Assembly: GCF_001455965.1 (NCBI RefSeq)
Contig: NZ_LKKO01000020.1
Coordinates: forward strand, 1 to 64,000
From: Methylobacterium sp. GXS13
Lineage (GTDB): Bacteria; Pseudomonadota; Alphaproteobacteria; Rhizobiales; Beijerinckiaceae
Direction: 5' to 3'
Length of the DNA: 64,000 nt
Of this stretch, positions 55,816 to 64,000 are shown piece after piece; positions within the stretch are counted from its first letter, which is position 1; every line of letters begins with the position of its first letter. Under the pieces are notes generated by a model, which saw only the letters and a program-made list of their open reading frames with translations, made no database searches and was not told the origin of the DNA. The translations under genes and the position numbers were made by a program.

Positions 55816-56756
55816 CACGCCGCCAGCGCCCGGGCGATGGCGAGGCGCTTCTGGCGCTGGAACAGCCGCCGCCAGATCGTGCGGCCGGCTTCCGGGCTGA
55901 CTCGCGTCAAGGCCCGCGCCGCCATCTGCCAGCCGGGCAGCAGGGCCGTCGGCATCGCCAGGTCGGCGACGCGGTGGCGTGGGGAGGCGGCCAGCGGCGG
56001 CGGGCCGACGAGCCCGAGCCGGGTGAGGTCGGCCGCGAGGTCCGGGCGTTTGCGGTACCACAGCACCAGGGCCGCGCCCTCGCGCTCGGCGATGCGCAGA
56101 TAGGCCGCCTCATCGAGGAGGTGGTGGTGATAGGCCAACGCCTCCGGGGCGTAGAACAGGTGCATGCCGCGCCGGGCCAGCCGCTCGCCGAGTTCGATAT
56201 CCTCGTGCCAGGTCAGCCGCGGGTCGAAGCCGCCGGCCTCCTCCAGCAGGCGCCGGTCGACGCTGACGTTGCAGGTCAAAAAGGCGTCCCAGCCGACCTC
56301 CACGCGGCCTTCGAGCGCGTCGTACGAGGCGTCGTGGTGTAGGGCCGAGAACGGCGAGAACGGCAGCGCCGGGTCGATGGTCATGCGTCCGAGGATCGCG
56401 GTCTCGCGCCCGCCCCGCCGCGCATGGGCGGCGACATGCGCCGCGACGAGGCCGGGGGACGGGATGGTGTCGTCGTTGACGATAAGCAGCCGCTCGCCCC
56501 GTGCCGCCCCGATTGCGTGGTTGCGGGCGGCGTTGGCCCCTTTGTTCTCCTGGCGCAGATGCACGACCGGGACGCGGCCCGTGGTGACCGCACGGCTGAT
56601 CACCGTGCCGGTGGAATCGGCCGAGCCGTCGTCGCAGACGACGATCTCGAACGGCACCTCGGTCGTCTGCCGATCGAAGGCCCGCAGGCAAAGGCGCAGT
56701 GTGTCGGCGCGGTTGTAGGTCGGGATGATGACCGAGAGCATGGGGACGTCGCTCAT
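55815..56756 (-). CDS. Glycosyltransferase family 2
   Basis: 313 residues. It begins MSDVPMLSVIIPTYNRADTLRLCLRAF, then FEIVVCDDGSADSTG (DDGS metal/UDP motif), NKGANAARNHAIGAARGERLLIVNDDTIPSPG (DxD at NDD), and FDPRLTWHEDIELGERLARRGM with the catalytic ED. This is an inverting GT-A enzyme of the GT2 family. It overlaps the flippase gene by four bases and the beta-helix gene by one. Confidence 0.9.
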   Translation of the reverse strand: MSDVPMLSVIIPTYNRADTLRLCLRAFDRQTTEVPFEIVVCDDGSADSTGTVISRAVTTGRVPVVHLRQENKGANAARNHAIGAARGERLLIVNDDTIPSPGLVAAHVAAHARRGGRETAILGRMTIDPALPFSPFSALHHDASYDALEGRVEVGWDAFLTCNVSVDRRLLEEAGGFDPRLTWHEDIELGERLARRGMHLFYAPEALAYHHHLLDEAAYLRIAEREGAALVLWYRKRPDLAADLTRLGLVGPPPLAASPRHRVADLAMPTALLPGWQMAARALTRVSPEAGRTIWRRLFQRQKRLAIARALAA

Positions 56757-58234
56757 GACGAAGCTTCCGGGATCGAGAGGGGAAGGGAATCGGCGGGGGA
56801 GCGGCGGCGCAGGCACAGCCATGCGGCCACCGCGGCGGAAAGACCGGCTGCGGTCGGCACCGTGAAGGGCGCGAGCGCTGCCGAACCGGCGGCCCAGACC
56901 AGGGCGGTGACGAGGCCGGGGCCGAGCACAATCGGCACGTCCGCGACGGTCAGAGGTGGCCCCACCTCCCGCCAGAAGGCGTGGGCGACAACCGCCAGCA
57001 TCGCGACCTCGGCCAGAAGGGCGGCCCAAGCCGCGCCGAGCAGAGGATCCAGGGGGATCAGCACCGCGCAGGCCGCAAGGTTCGTGGCGCAGGCGGCCGC
57101 ACTGCCACGTACCGCGAAGCCGGTCCGGCCGAGCGGAACAAGCCCCGCGAACAGCACGGTTGCGGTGATCAGCAGGGCGCTCATGGCGGCGGCGATCCGC
57201 AGGACCGGTGCGGCTGCGGCGAAATCCGGGCCGAAGATCAAGCGCACCAGGGGATCAGCGACCGCACAGGCCGCCACGGTTCCAGCACCTGAGGCCGCCA
57301 GGACCGAGGTCAGCGCCGGGCGTACGCTGGCGCATAGCCGAGTGGTGCCGGATCGCGGCCGGCCTGTTTCGAGGGAGCCGACCGCCCGGCCGAACACCGG
57401 CACGAGCGGTGCGCACAGGGTGATCGCCACCGCGGCGCCGAGCTCGAAGAATCTGAACCCGGCGGTGAAATGACCAAGCTCGGTGGCGCCTGCCAGGGCT
57501 GCCAGCATGATCAGGCTGATGCGGCCGTTCAGCGACCCCAAGGCGTTCGAGACCCCGACTCCGGCTGCCGCCCGTATCGCCGCCCAGCCATGCGCCAGGG
57601 AGGCAGGGCGCAGGGGTAAGAGCCGGGCGGCCAGGACCAGACCAACCGCGCCGTAGACGACGCCCGCGGACACCGCGACAACGCTCAAGGCTGCCTCGGG
57701 AAGCTGCAACCAGAGCGCGAGCGCGGTGCCGCCGACCAGGGTCGCGGCATTGGCCAGCGACGGCCAGACCGACCAGCCAGGTCGCCCGCAGACCTGAAAC
57801 ACGGAATCGAGGAAACGCGCGGCCGCGAGCGGCATGAGCGAGGCTGCGAGTGCCAGCGCGGGTCGGATTTCCTCGGGTAGGAACGGCAAGGTGCAGAGCA
57901 GCAGCAAGCCGGTGGTACCGCCGAGGAGCAGTCGGGCCGCGATCATGCGGCCGAATTCCGCAGCCCGCATCTCCGGCGCGCCAGCCCCCAGGCGCGCTCC
58001 GAAAGTCAGCGTCGTGCCGAAATCGGCGGCGATGAGCGCCACCGCGAGCACGGCCAGGGCGAGGCCGTAGCGGCCGAGGGCCGCCGGGCCCACGTCATGG
58101 CCGACCATCACAAAGGTGACGAAGCCAGCGGCCAAATAAACACCGCGCCCGGCAGCCTGTCCGAGCAGATTCGCGCCGTACCGCATGCCGCCTGGGCGGC
58201 GATATCCACGCAATCGGTTTACCAAGCGGTACAT
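56753..58234 (-). CDS. Polysaccharide flippase (MATE/Wzx-like, oligosaccharidyl-lipid exporter)
   Basis: About 494 residues from ATG 58234; ATG 58186 is an alternative. Around twelve to fourteen hydrophobic helices are visible (VYLAAGFVTFVMVGHDVGPAALGRYGLALAV at the start, a Wzx signature). It moves lipid-linked oligosaccharide across the inner membrane. It heads the left-pointing operon flippase-GT2-beta-helix-GT4 and is divergent from two acyltransferase genes 129 bases away. Confidence 0.85.
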   Translation of the reverse strand: MYRLVNRLRGYRRPGGMRYGANLLGQAAGRGVYLAAGFVTFVMVGHDVGPAALGRYGLALAVLAVALIAADFGTTLTFGARLGAGAPEMRAAEFGRMIAARLLLGGTTGLLLLCTLPFLPEEIRPALALAASLMPLAAARFLDSVFQVCGRPGWSVWPSLANAATLVGGTALALWLQLPEAALSVVAVSAGVVYGAVGLVLAARLLPLRPASLAHGWAAIRAAAGVGVSNALGSLNGRISLIMLAALAGATELGHFTAGFRFFELGAAVAITLCAPLVPVFGRAVGSLETGRPRSGTTRLCASVRPALTSVLAASGAGTVAACAVADPLVRLIFGPDFAAAAPVLRIAAAMSALLITATVLFAGLVPLGRTGFAVRGSAAACATNLAACAVLIPLDPLLGAAWAALLAEVAMLAVVAHAFWREVGPPLTVADVPIVLGPGLVTALVWAAGSAALAPFTVPTAAGLSAAVAAWLCLRRRSPADSLPLSIPEASS

Positions 58235-58362
58235 CTCTCGGTGAAGCCTTACTGAAAACCGCGACCTACGATTGCATCGTGGCAGGGTGCGTATGGCTTG
58301 CAACCGTATCTTCAATTTATGGTTGCATAGACGTCGCGCTTCAGGAAAGCGGAGGACTGCGT

Positions 58363-58977
58363 ATGTCCGAGCCAGCCGAGACTGCCGCCGCCAGGGGGAT
58401 CCACCTTGCGGGCGCAACGGAAACCGCCGGGGGACGACGGCCGCGGTGGGCGCAGATGCGCGCGGCGCTCGCAGCCGACCGCGCCCACTGGCATCGCCGT
58501 GGCCACGGCTCGGCGCGTCTGCACCGGGGCTATCACGCGGTCTGGCTCTATCGGCTATCGCGTTACAGCCACGAGCGTGGCTGGCGAATGGCGGCGTGGC
58601 TGCTGTGGCTCGTCAACGGCTGGTGGACCGGTTCCGACATCCCCCCATCGAGCCGGATCGCCGGAGGGCTCTTCCTGCCGTACCCCTTCGGCGCCGTCAT
58701 AGCGGGCGCTGTCGGACGCGATGCAGCCTTCGGCGTCCAGGCCTCGATTGGCGGACTGCTCAAGGAGCCCGATCAAGATATCGGCGGTGGCCCCGGCCTG
58801 CCGGCGTTGGGGGACGGCGTGGTGCTCGAAGCCGGCGCGATCGTGCTCGGCGCCGTGCGGATCGGCGATCGAGCCCGCCTCGGCCCCCGCACAACCATCC
58901 TCAAGGACGTCGAGCCGGACGAGACCGTGATGCCCCAGCCCTGGCGCGCCCTGCCGGGCCGCGGAGCCGCGGCATGA
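58363..58977 (+). CDS. Left-handed beta-helix acyltransferase (serine acetyltransferase-like), first of a pair
   Basis: 204 residues from ATG 58363 with GGAGGA six bases before. The N-terminal part (HLHRGYHAVWLYRLSRYSHERG-like helices) precedes a hexapeptide-repeat C-terminal domain: PSSRIAGGLFLPYPFGAVIAG, FGVQASIGG and GDGVVLEAGAIVLGAVRIGDRARLGPRTTILKDV. It is like colanic-acid type O-acetyltransferases. It overlaps the second acyltransferase gene by four bases. Confidence 0.82.
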   Translation: MSEPAETAAARGIHLAGATETAGGRRPRWAQMRAALAADRAHWHRRGHGSARLHRGYHAVWLYRLSRYSHERGWRMAAWLLWLVNGWWTGSDIPPSSRIAGGLFLPYPFGAVIAGAVGRDAAFGVQASIGGLLKEPDQDIGGGPGLPALGDGVVLEAGAIVLGAVRIGDRARLGPRTTILKDVEPDETVMPQPWRALPGRGAAA

Positions 58978-59591
58978 CCGGCGGCGTCATCAGCCCCGAT
59001 CCACGCGGGCCGACCGGTGATACGGCGCTGCTCCGCCTGCTCTCCGCCGATTTCGCCCGCGTCCTGCGCCAGACCACGGGCGGCAAGCCAACCTCCCGGC
59101 TGCGCCGCCTGATGCACCTGACGCTGCCGGCCATGCAGGTCTCGATCTTCCATCGGACAGCCCATCTGCTGCACGGACGCGGCTGGCGGCGCAGCGCGGC
59201 GTTCGTCTCGAACCTGTCGTTGCGTTTGACTGGCGCGAGCCTGCATCCCGGCTCGCCGATCGGCCCTGGCCTGTTCGTGCCCCACCCGGCACGGGTCGTG
59301 TTTTGCGGCCGCGCGGGGACTGATCTCGTACTGCTGCCCGGGACGCTGGTCGGTCCGCGGGATTGGGTCTCTCCTGGTGCACCGTTCCCCGGCGATGCGC
59401 CGTGCCTTGGCGATGGCGTGGTCGTCGGCGCCCACGCGGCCGTCCAGGGCGCCGTCACGGTCGGATCCGGGGCGACGATCGGAATCGGTGTCTGCACGCT
59501 GCGGGACGTGCCTGCCGGCACCGTGACGATGATCGCCCAGCGGCAGATCCGCAGCCGCCCCGAGACTTCGGGGGCCGGCGATGCAGTCTAG
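58974..59591 (+). CDS. Left-handed beta-helix acyltransferase, second of a pair
   Basis: 205 residues. SFHRTAHLLHGRGWRRSAAF-like helices are followed by hexapeptide repeats: LTGASLHPGSPIGPGLFVPHPARVVFCG, LGDGVVVGAHAAVQGAVTVGSGATIGIGVCTLRDV and PAGTVTMIAQRQ. The same architecture as the preceding gene with low sequence identity suggests two different acceptor sugars or positions. It probably modifies the exopolysaccharide repeat. Confidence 0.82.
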   Translation: MTGGVISPDPRGPTGDTALLRLLSADFARVLRQTTGGKPTSRLRRLMHLTLPAMQVSIFHRTAHLLHGRGWRRSAAFVSNLSLRLTGASLHPGSPIGPGLFVPHPARVVFCGRAGTDLVLLPGTLVGPRDWVSPGAPFPGDAPCLGDGVVVGAHAAVQGAVTVGSGATIGIGVCTLRDVPAGTVTMIAQRQIRSRPETSGAGDAV

Positions 59592-59619
59592 CCGGGTGCC
59601 CGAGCGGTCCGACCCCGGC

Positions 59620-60813
59620 TCAGGCCGGCCCGTGCTCGTGCCGGCGAAGCGCTTCCGGGCCTGGGCGGGCGGTACGCCTGGACGGGAGCTGGCGCCGGAG
59701 CACGCCCTCGTAGGCGTCGAAAATGCCTTGCCAGCCGAAGGCGTCGGCGTGCCGGCCGCGGGAGGCCGCCGACAGGGCGTCGAGCCGGCTCGGTGCGGCG
59801 CGCACGAGGTTGAGGATGCCCCGGCGCAGCTCGGTCTCGTCGCCGAAATACACCGCTCCGTCGCCCGCGACCCAGCGATTGAACGGATTGTCGTGGGCCA
59901 GGATCGGCGAGCCGGCCCCCAAAGCCTCCACAAGGGACGGGTTCGTTCCGCCGACCGTGTGGCCATGAATGTGGAAGCGGGCGTGCAGCCGAAGGGCCGC
60001 GACGCGCTCGGATTCGTAGATCGCGCCGGCAAAAATCACGTCGGGGCCGCCCGCGGCCTTCACGGCACGATGGTAGGGATCGGACTCCATCAGCTTGCCG
60101 AGAACGACCAGGGGCAGGCCTGGGCGGATCTCGCTCCACGCACGCACGATCTGGAGCACGAGGTTCTCTGGCACCACGCGGGCGATCAGCAGCCCGTAAT
60201 CGCGGGGGCGCACTTTAAAGTCCGCCAGCGGGGCAGTCGGCGCCTCCAGCACCGGGTCGGCGCCGTACGCGATGGTGGTGATCCGCTTTTCTGCGGTGTT
60301 GCGGGCCAAGTGCCGGGCGATCTCCGGATGGTCGGCGACCAGATGCGTGGAGAACAGGCTGCCGAGGCGCTCGTTCAGCCAGAACCACGCCTTGGCCGGC
60401 TTCGACCAGCGGTCGCGCTTCCACTCGATCCCGTCCATGTTCATCACGCTGCGCTTGCCCGTGAGCCGATACAGGATCGAGAACGCAGCGGTGTTGTAGC
60501 CCAGGACCAGCGGCAGGGCCGGCCGGAATGCCGCCTGCAGCGTGCATTTGAAGTCGAACACGATGGTCGCGAAGGCGCCGTCGCCCCGGACCGCCACCGG
60601 GATCAGCGCGATGCCGCGCCAGATGCTCGGCAGCGTCGGCTTGGTGACCTGACAATAGACTTCGACCCGCCAGCCGCGCTCGACGAGCTCCAGCGCGAGA
60701 CGCTCGGCCAGGGTCTCGAAGCCTCCATGCGCGGCCGGCACCCCGCGGGTGCCGAGGATCGCCACGGCCGGACGCCTGTCCGGCTCGCCCCCCTTCACCA
60801 CCACCGTGCGCAT
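59620..60813 (-). CDS. Glycosyltransferase with DUF1972 N-terminal domain (rhamnosyltransferase-like)
   Basis: 397 residues from ATG 60813. The N-terminal VAILGTRGVPAAHGGFETLAERLALELVERGW is the DUF1972 signature (G-T-R-G-x-P-x-x-x-G-G-F-E-T). The GT4-like donor half has DYGLLIARVVPENLVLQIV, HIHGHTVGGTNPSLVEALGAGSPILAHDN and LNMDGIEWKRDRW. It is related to rhamnosyltransferases of capsule/EPS synthesis. The start is only 24 bases from the divergent methyltransferase start. Confidence 0.88.
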   Translation of the reverse strand: MRTVVVKGGEPDRRPAVAILGTRGVPAAHGGFETLAERLALELVERGWRVEVYCQVTKPTLPSIWRGIALIPVAVRGDGAFATIVFDFKCTLQAAFRPALPLVLGYNTAAFSILYRLTGKRSVMNMDGIEWKRDRWSKPAKAWFWLNERLGSLFSTHLVADHPEIARHLARNTAEKRITTIAYGADPVLEAPTAPLADFKVRPRDYGLLIARVVPENLVLQIVRAWSEIRPGLPLVVLGKLMESDPYHRAVKAAGGPDVIFAGAIYESERVAALRLHARFHIHGHTVGGTNPSLVEALGAGSPILAHDNPFNRWVAGDGAVYFGDETELRRGILNLVRAAPSRLDALSAASRGRHADAFGWQGIFDAYEGVLRRQLPSRRTARPGPEALRRHEHGPA

Positions 60814-60837
60814 CGCGCCGCCAGAGGAGCCTAACAG

Positions 60838-61575
60838 ATGGTCACCGTCGAACAGCGCCTGTTCCGGGAGATGGGCGCCGGGGGTTATTCCCGGCAGGAC
60901 CACCGGATGGAGTACATCGTCCGCGTCAACGCGCTGCTCCGGCCGGACATGCGGGTGATGGAGTTCGGGGCCGGACGCGGCAAGTGGACCGATGACCCGG
61001 TTCCACTGCGCCGGCACCTCGGCGACTTCCGCGGACGTTGCGCTCACGTCATGGCTTGCGACGTGGATGAGGCGGTTCTCGAGAACAAGTCCGCCGACGA
61101 GGTCCGGCTCATCGGACACGATGGGATCCTGCCGTTCCCGGACGGAAGCTTCGACCTGATCTCGGCGTTCTCGGTCCTCGAACATATCGAGCATCCCGAG
61201 GTCACCGCAGCCGAGCTCGGCCGAGTCCTCGCCCCGGGGGGCTGGCTCTGCGCCTGGACGCCCAACCGCTGGGGTTATGTCGGAGTCGGCGCGCGGTTGA
61301 TCCCGAAGCGGCTGCACGCCCAGGTCTTGCGCTGGGTCGAGCCGCGGCGGGTCGAGATCGACTCGTTCGTGCCGCTCTACACGATGAACACGGAGGCGGC
61401 GCGGCAGCGGCTTTTCCCAACTGATCGGTTCGAGCACTTCACCTACAGTTTTGACGGGCAGCCGTTCTATCATGGCGAGAACATCGTCCTGGGCAAGTTC
61501 TGGGAGCTGCTGTTCCGGCTCACGCCGGGTCCGTTAAAGGGCTATCACATGGTCTTCATTCGCAAGCGGCCTTGA
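60838..61575 (+). CDS. SAM-dependent methyltransferase (Methyltransf_11 type)
   Basis: 245 residues. SAM motif I is MRVMEFGAGRGKWTDD, motif II acidic ACDVDEAVL, post-I FPDGSFDLISAFSVLEHIEHPEVTAAEL and RVLAPGGWLCAWTPN. AGAGGAG before the ATG supports the start. It sits in the glycan cluster and may methylate a sugar or chain terminus. Confidence 0.85.
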   Translation: MVTVEQRLFREMGAGGYSRQDHRMEYIVRVNALLRPDMRVMEFGAGRGKWTDDPVPLRRHLGDFRGRCAHVMACDVDEAVLENKSADEVRLIGHDGILPFPDGSFDLISAFSVLEHIEHPEVTAAELGRVLAPGGWLCAWTPNRWGYVGVGARLIPKRLHAQVLRWVEPRRVEIDSFVPLYTMNTEAARQRLFPTDRFEHFTYSFDGQPFYHGENIVLGKFWELLFRLTPGPLKGYHMVFIRKRP

Positions 61576-61587
61576 GGATTGAGCCCA

Positions 61588-62520
61588 TCAGCTTCGACGA
61601 GTGCGCAGGTGGGCGGAGAACCTGCGCATGTCCTCGGCTTTGTGGGCGAGGTCCGGCCGGTGCTTCAGCCGGCCGGCGAACCCATAGGCCAGCGCCCGCA
61701 GGGTGAAGCCGAGCCGGAGTGGCCCTGAGAAGAACGCCGGCGAGGACAGGAACCGGCCGGCATTGCGCAGGCGGTAGATCTCCGCCAACCCGTCGAGCCA
61801 GCGGGCTGAGCGCGCGCCGGACGAGCCGCCCTGGAGATGGACGACCGCGATCGCCGGCAGGTAGGCGACCCGCCATCCGGCATCACGCAGGCGGCAGCCC
61901 CAATCCACGTCCTCGCCGTAGAGAAACATCGGGCTTTCGAGCCCGCCGATCGTCTCGATCGCGGCACGGCGCATCATGAGAAACGCGCCGCAGACCCAGT
62001 CCACGTCCACGGCCGCGCGTCCCCTGGCTTGGCGACTCGCAAGGTAGAGACCGCGCAGGCCGAAGCGTCCAGACAACCCCGCGGCGTGGACCAGGGTCGA
62101 GAGCGGGCGCGGCTCATAGCCGGCATCGCCGACCTGATGGCGGCCGTCCGGGAAGATCAGGCGTGGGCCGAGGGCGCCGACATCCGGATGCGCATCGAGA
62201 TGGGCGAGGGCGGCGGCGAGCACTTCCGGATCGCGCAGGAACGCGTCGGGATTGAGCAACAAAATCGTATCGTACTGCGCCGCCTTCAGGCCGACGGCAT
62301 TGCCGCCTGCGAAACCATGGTTGGTCTGCTCCGCCATCAGCTTCACCCACGGGAAGCCGTAGGCAATCCGCTCCGGCGTCCCATCGGACGAGGCGTTGTC
62401 GACGAGGATCACCTCGTAGGGGCGATTGATCCGGCTGGTCGCCAGGAGCTGCAGGCAGGTCTCGATATCGGCACCGGCATTGTAAGTGACGATCAGGACG
62501 CTGAGGCCGATCCCGTTCAT
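61588..62520 (-). CDS. Glycosyltransferase family 2 (rhamnosyltransferase-like)
   Basis: 310 residues. GLSVLIVTYNAGADIETCLQLL, ILVDNASSDGTPERIA, NHGFAGGNAVGLKAAQYDTILLLNPDAFL (DxD-type NPD) and FLMMRRAAIETIGGLESPMFLYGEDVDWGCRLRDAGWRVAYLP (catalytic ED) are all canonical. It is convergent with the methyltransferase and overlaps the downstream-read polymerase gene start by four bases. Confidence 0.9.
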   Translation of the reverse strand: MNGIGLSVLIVTYNAGADIETCLQLLATSRINRPYEVILVDNASSDGTPERIAYGFPWVKLMAEQTNHGFAGGNAVGLKAAQYDTILLLNPDAFLRDPEVLAAALAHLDAHPDVGALGPRLIFPDGRHQVGDAGYEPRPLSTLVHAAGLSGRFGLRGLYLASRQARGRAAVDVDWVCGAFLMMRRAAIETIGGLESPMFLYGEDVDWGCRLRDAGWRVAYLPAIAVVHLQGGSSGARSARWLDGLAEIYRLRNAGRFLSSPAFFSGPLRLGFTLRALAYGFAGRLKHRPDLAHKAEDMRRFSAHLRTRRS

Positions 62521-63998
62521 GGTCGGTACCCCTCTCGGCGCCGGTCGGCTGCCGCACGTCGTTGCGCCGCCCGCACGCCCGCGATCAGCCCGAGACCGGT
62601 ATAGAGCAGCTCAGCGATACCCAGATTCAGGCGGAAGCCCGGGTCGACCAAACCGTGCAACAGGTGTGCGATCAGGCCGACGGCGCAAGCCGCTGCGATG
62701 GCCGCCAGGGGATCCCCGATCGGTGCGCGCCACGCGGCCCGGAAGCCCCGGAAGATCCCGACCAAAAAGACCAAGGCGAAGGCCGTATAGCCGACGATCC
62801 CGACCTCGGTGAGGATCAGAATGTGCAGGTTGTGCACCACGTGGTTCGAGCGGTCGAACAGGCCGGCGAGGCGGGACAGGCCAGTCTGATCAAGCACGGC
62901 GAACTGATTGCCGAAATTGTTCAGGCCGACGCCGAAGATCGGGAATTGTTCGAATAGGGCCAGGGCGGCCGCATTGAGCGGCCCACGCTGAGCCGCCGAG
63001 CCGCCATCGTCCGCGGTGAGGCGTTCCCAGACCAGCGGCCCGGCGTAGATCGCTCCGATCCCGGCCACCACGACCAGCACGGCGAACACGATCAGGCTCG
63101 CCCGGGAGAAGAGCCGGTCCCGGTAGACCAGCAGGACGACCAGGGTGGCCGAGAGCGGATAGGTCAGCCACGAGGCACGTGACAGGGTCAGCACTACGCC
63201 GACGACGGCCGATCCGGCGCCGGCCGCTCCGATGAGGCGCAGGAGCCGCGGACCCCGCGAGAGGGCGAGCGCCAGGGCCAGCGGCCAGACGAACTCGTAG
63301 TAATAGCCGAGGATGTTGGGGTGAACCTTCAGACCGCCAGCGCGGCGTTGCGCAGAGAAGTTGATGTTTTCCTCGACGATCTGCTCCTCGCCCAGCACCG
63401 AGAGGCCGAGTTCGGAGCCGGAGACGTATTGCAGGCCCGCCACCGCGGTCTGCACAAGGCACAAGGCACAGATCGCCAGAGCCAGGGTCCGGATGTCGGC
63501 CCCCGACAGGTTCGAGACCGCGACCGAGACCAAGAGCAGGCCGAGGAACCGCCAGGCATCGAACCACAGGTACGCGGTGTCTGTGGCGTTGCTGAGGGAA
63601 AGCAGGCCGGCCGCCAGAAATCCGATCTGCGTCAGGACGAGGGGCCGATCGAGGCGCAGGCCCCGGACGCGCTCGCCGATGCCGGTCACCTTCGACAAGA
63701 TCAGCGTCAAAGCCACGAGGAGCGCGACGCTGACCGTCAGTCCAGCCCCGCCGCCGATGCTCGGCAGGTATTGGCCATTCGCCTCGAAATGCTGAAAGAA
63801 ACTGACGTCGAGCTTCACGGTCAGCCCGACCGCGAGGCCGACCAGCAGGAGGGGCGTCAGGCGGTAGCGCTGTCCGGCGATGAGGGCGCTGACCCCGCCG
63901 AAGGCAGCCGCCAGCCCGACCACGGCGAATTTGAGAGGCGCAGCGCTCAGCGCCACGGCGCCAGCCGCGGCGGCAAGGCCGAGGGTGGCGATGGGCAA
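62517..63998 (-). CDS. O-antigen ligase/polymerase-like membrane protein (may run past the window edge)
   Basis: At least 493 residues, reading in from the right edge. No clear ATG lies inside; the first codon seen is TTG, so the true start may be outside. About ten to twelve hydrophobic segments and the periplasmic-loop signature GGLKVHPNILGYYYEFVWPLALAL and FGVGLNNFGNQFAVLDQ, then HNLHILILTEVGIVGY, match the Wzy_C/O-antigen ligase superfamily. It polymerises or ligates the lipid-linked repeat. It overlaps the GT2 gene by four bases. Confidence 0.82.
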   Translation of the reverse strand: MPIATLGLAAAAGAVALSAAPLKFAVVGLAAAFGGVSALIAGQRYRLTPLLLVGLAVGLTVKLDVSFFQHFEANGQYLPSIGGGAGLTVSVALLVALTLILSKVTGIGERVRGLRLDRPLVLTQIGFLAAGLLSLSNATDTAYLWFDAWRFLGLLLVSVAVSNLSGADIRTLALAICALCLVQTAVAGLQYVSGSELGLSVLGEEQIVEENINFSAQRRAGGLKVHPNILGYYYEFVWPLALALALSRGPRLLRLIGAAGAGSAVVGVVLTLSRASWLTYPLSATLVVLLVYRDRLFSRASLIVFAVLVVVAGIGAIYAGPLVWERLTADDGGSAAQRGPLNAAALALFEQFPIFGVGLNNFGNQFAVLDQTGLSRLAGLFDRSNHVVHNLHILILTEVGIVGYTAFALVFLVGIFRGFRAAWRAPIGDPLAAIAAACAVGLIAHLLHGLVDPGFRLNLGIAELLYTGLGLIAGVRAAQRRAAADRRREGYRP

Positions 63999-64000
63999 GG

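Overview
The window looks like the chromosome of a GC-rich alphaproteobacterium, most likely Methylobacterium or a close relative. Three things point there. Two pqqA genes encode a 29-residue peptide of the type I remember from Methylobacterium. The IS5-type and IS4/IS701-type transposase remnants resemble elements common in that genus. The housekeeping set (nadABC, lptCAB, clpB, htpG, an NDUFS4-like complex I protein, pcm) reads as alphaproteobacterial. The genus call is inference from memory of the families; no search was run.

Layout. 1-6.2 kb is a decaying accessory region: the end of an IS5-family transposase, a secreted beta-propeller gene with an in-frame TAG, a transposase pseudogene broken by several frameshifts, a second IS5 remnant on the other strand, and a few very small genes. 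6.2-7.5 kb is visibly AT-richer and carries an FkbM-type methyltransferase, probably acquired. From 7.5 kb the core chromosome begins: pcm, a PQQ-type sugar dehydrogenase with its di-haem cytochrome c, a MOSC protein, clpB, an MFS pump with a divergent ArsR regulator and a clear palindromic operator, and a GST/Nudix/inositol-phosphatase operon. Then come an SMP-30 lactonase, tRNA-Pro(TGG), an NDUFS4-like protein, a nucleoside deaminase, an SPL-like radical SAM protein and a GGDEF-EAL protein.

23.7-29 kb holds a three-gene operon (SDR, alpha/beta hydrolase, Baeyer-Villiger-type monooxygenase) divergent from a TetR regulator with an inverted repeat between them. The enzymes fit the route alcohol to ketone to ester to acid plus alcohol. 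A CNT nucleoside transporter follows. 30.4-30.7 kb has two tandem pqqA genes with a promoter candidate and a strong terminator but no other pqq gene nearby. mgtE follows, behind a highly structured leader not assigned to any known RNA class. 32.7-39.3 kb has an AMP-forming acyl-CoA ligase, a paoABC-like periplasmic molybdo-iron-sulfur-flavin aldehyde oxidase operon and an aldo/keto reductase. 39.4-42.9 kb is nadABC, preceded by two 17-bp palindromic operators. Next come kup, a truncated DUF4160 gene fused by overlap to an intact DUF2442-HTH gene (a broken toxin-antitoxin-like pair), htpG, lptC-lptA-lptB, a DHH phosphoesterase and an MFS transporter.

53.3-64 kb is an exopolysaccharide locus: glycosyltransferases of several families, a beta-helix lipoprotein, a flippase, two overlapping left-handed-beta-helix acyltransferases, a methyltransferase and an O-antigen-ligase/polymerase-like protein that reaches the right edge. 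Two families of imperfect inverted repeats (about 105-115 bp each, two copies apiece) lie between transcription units.
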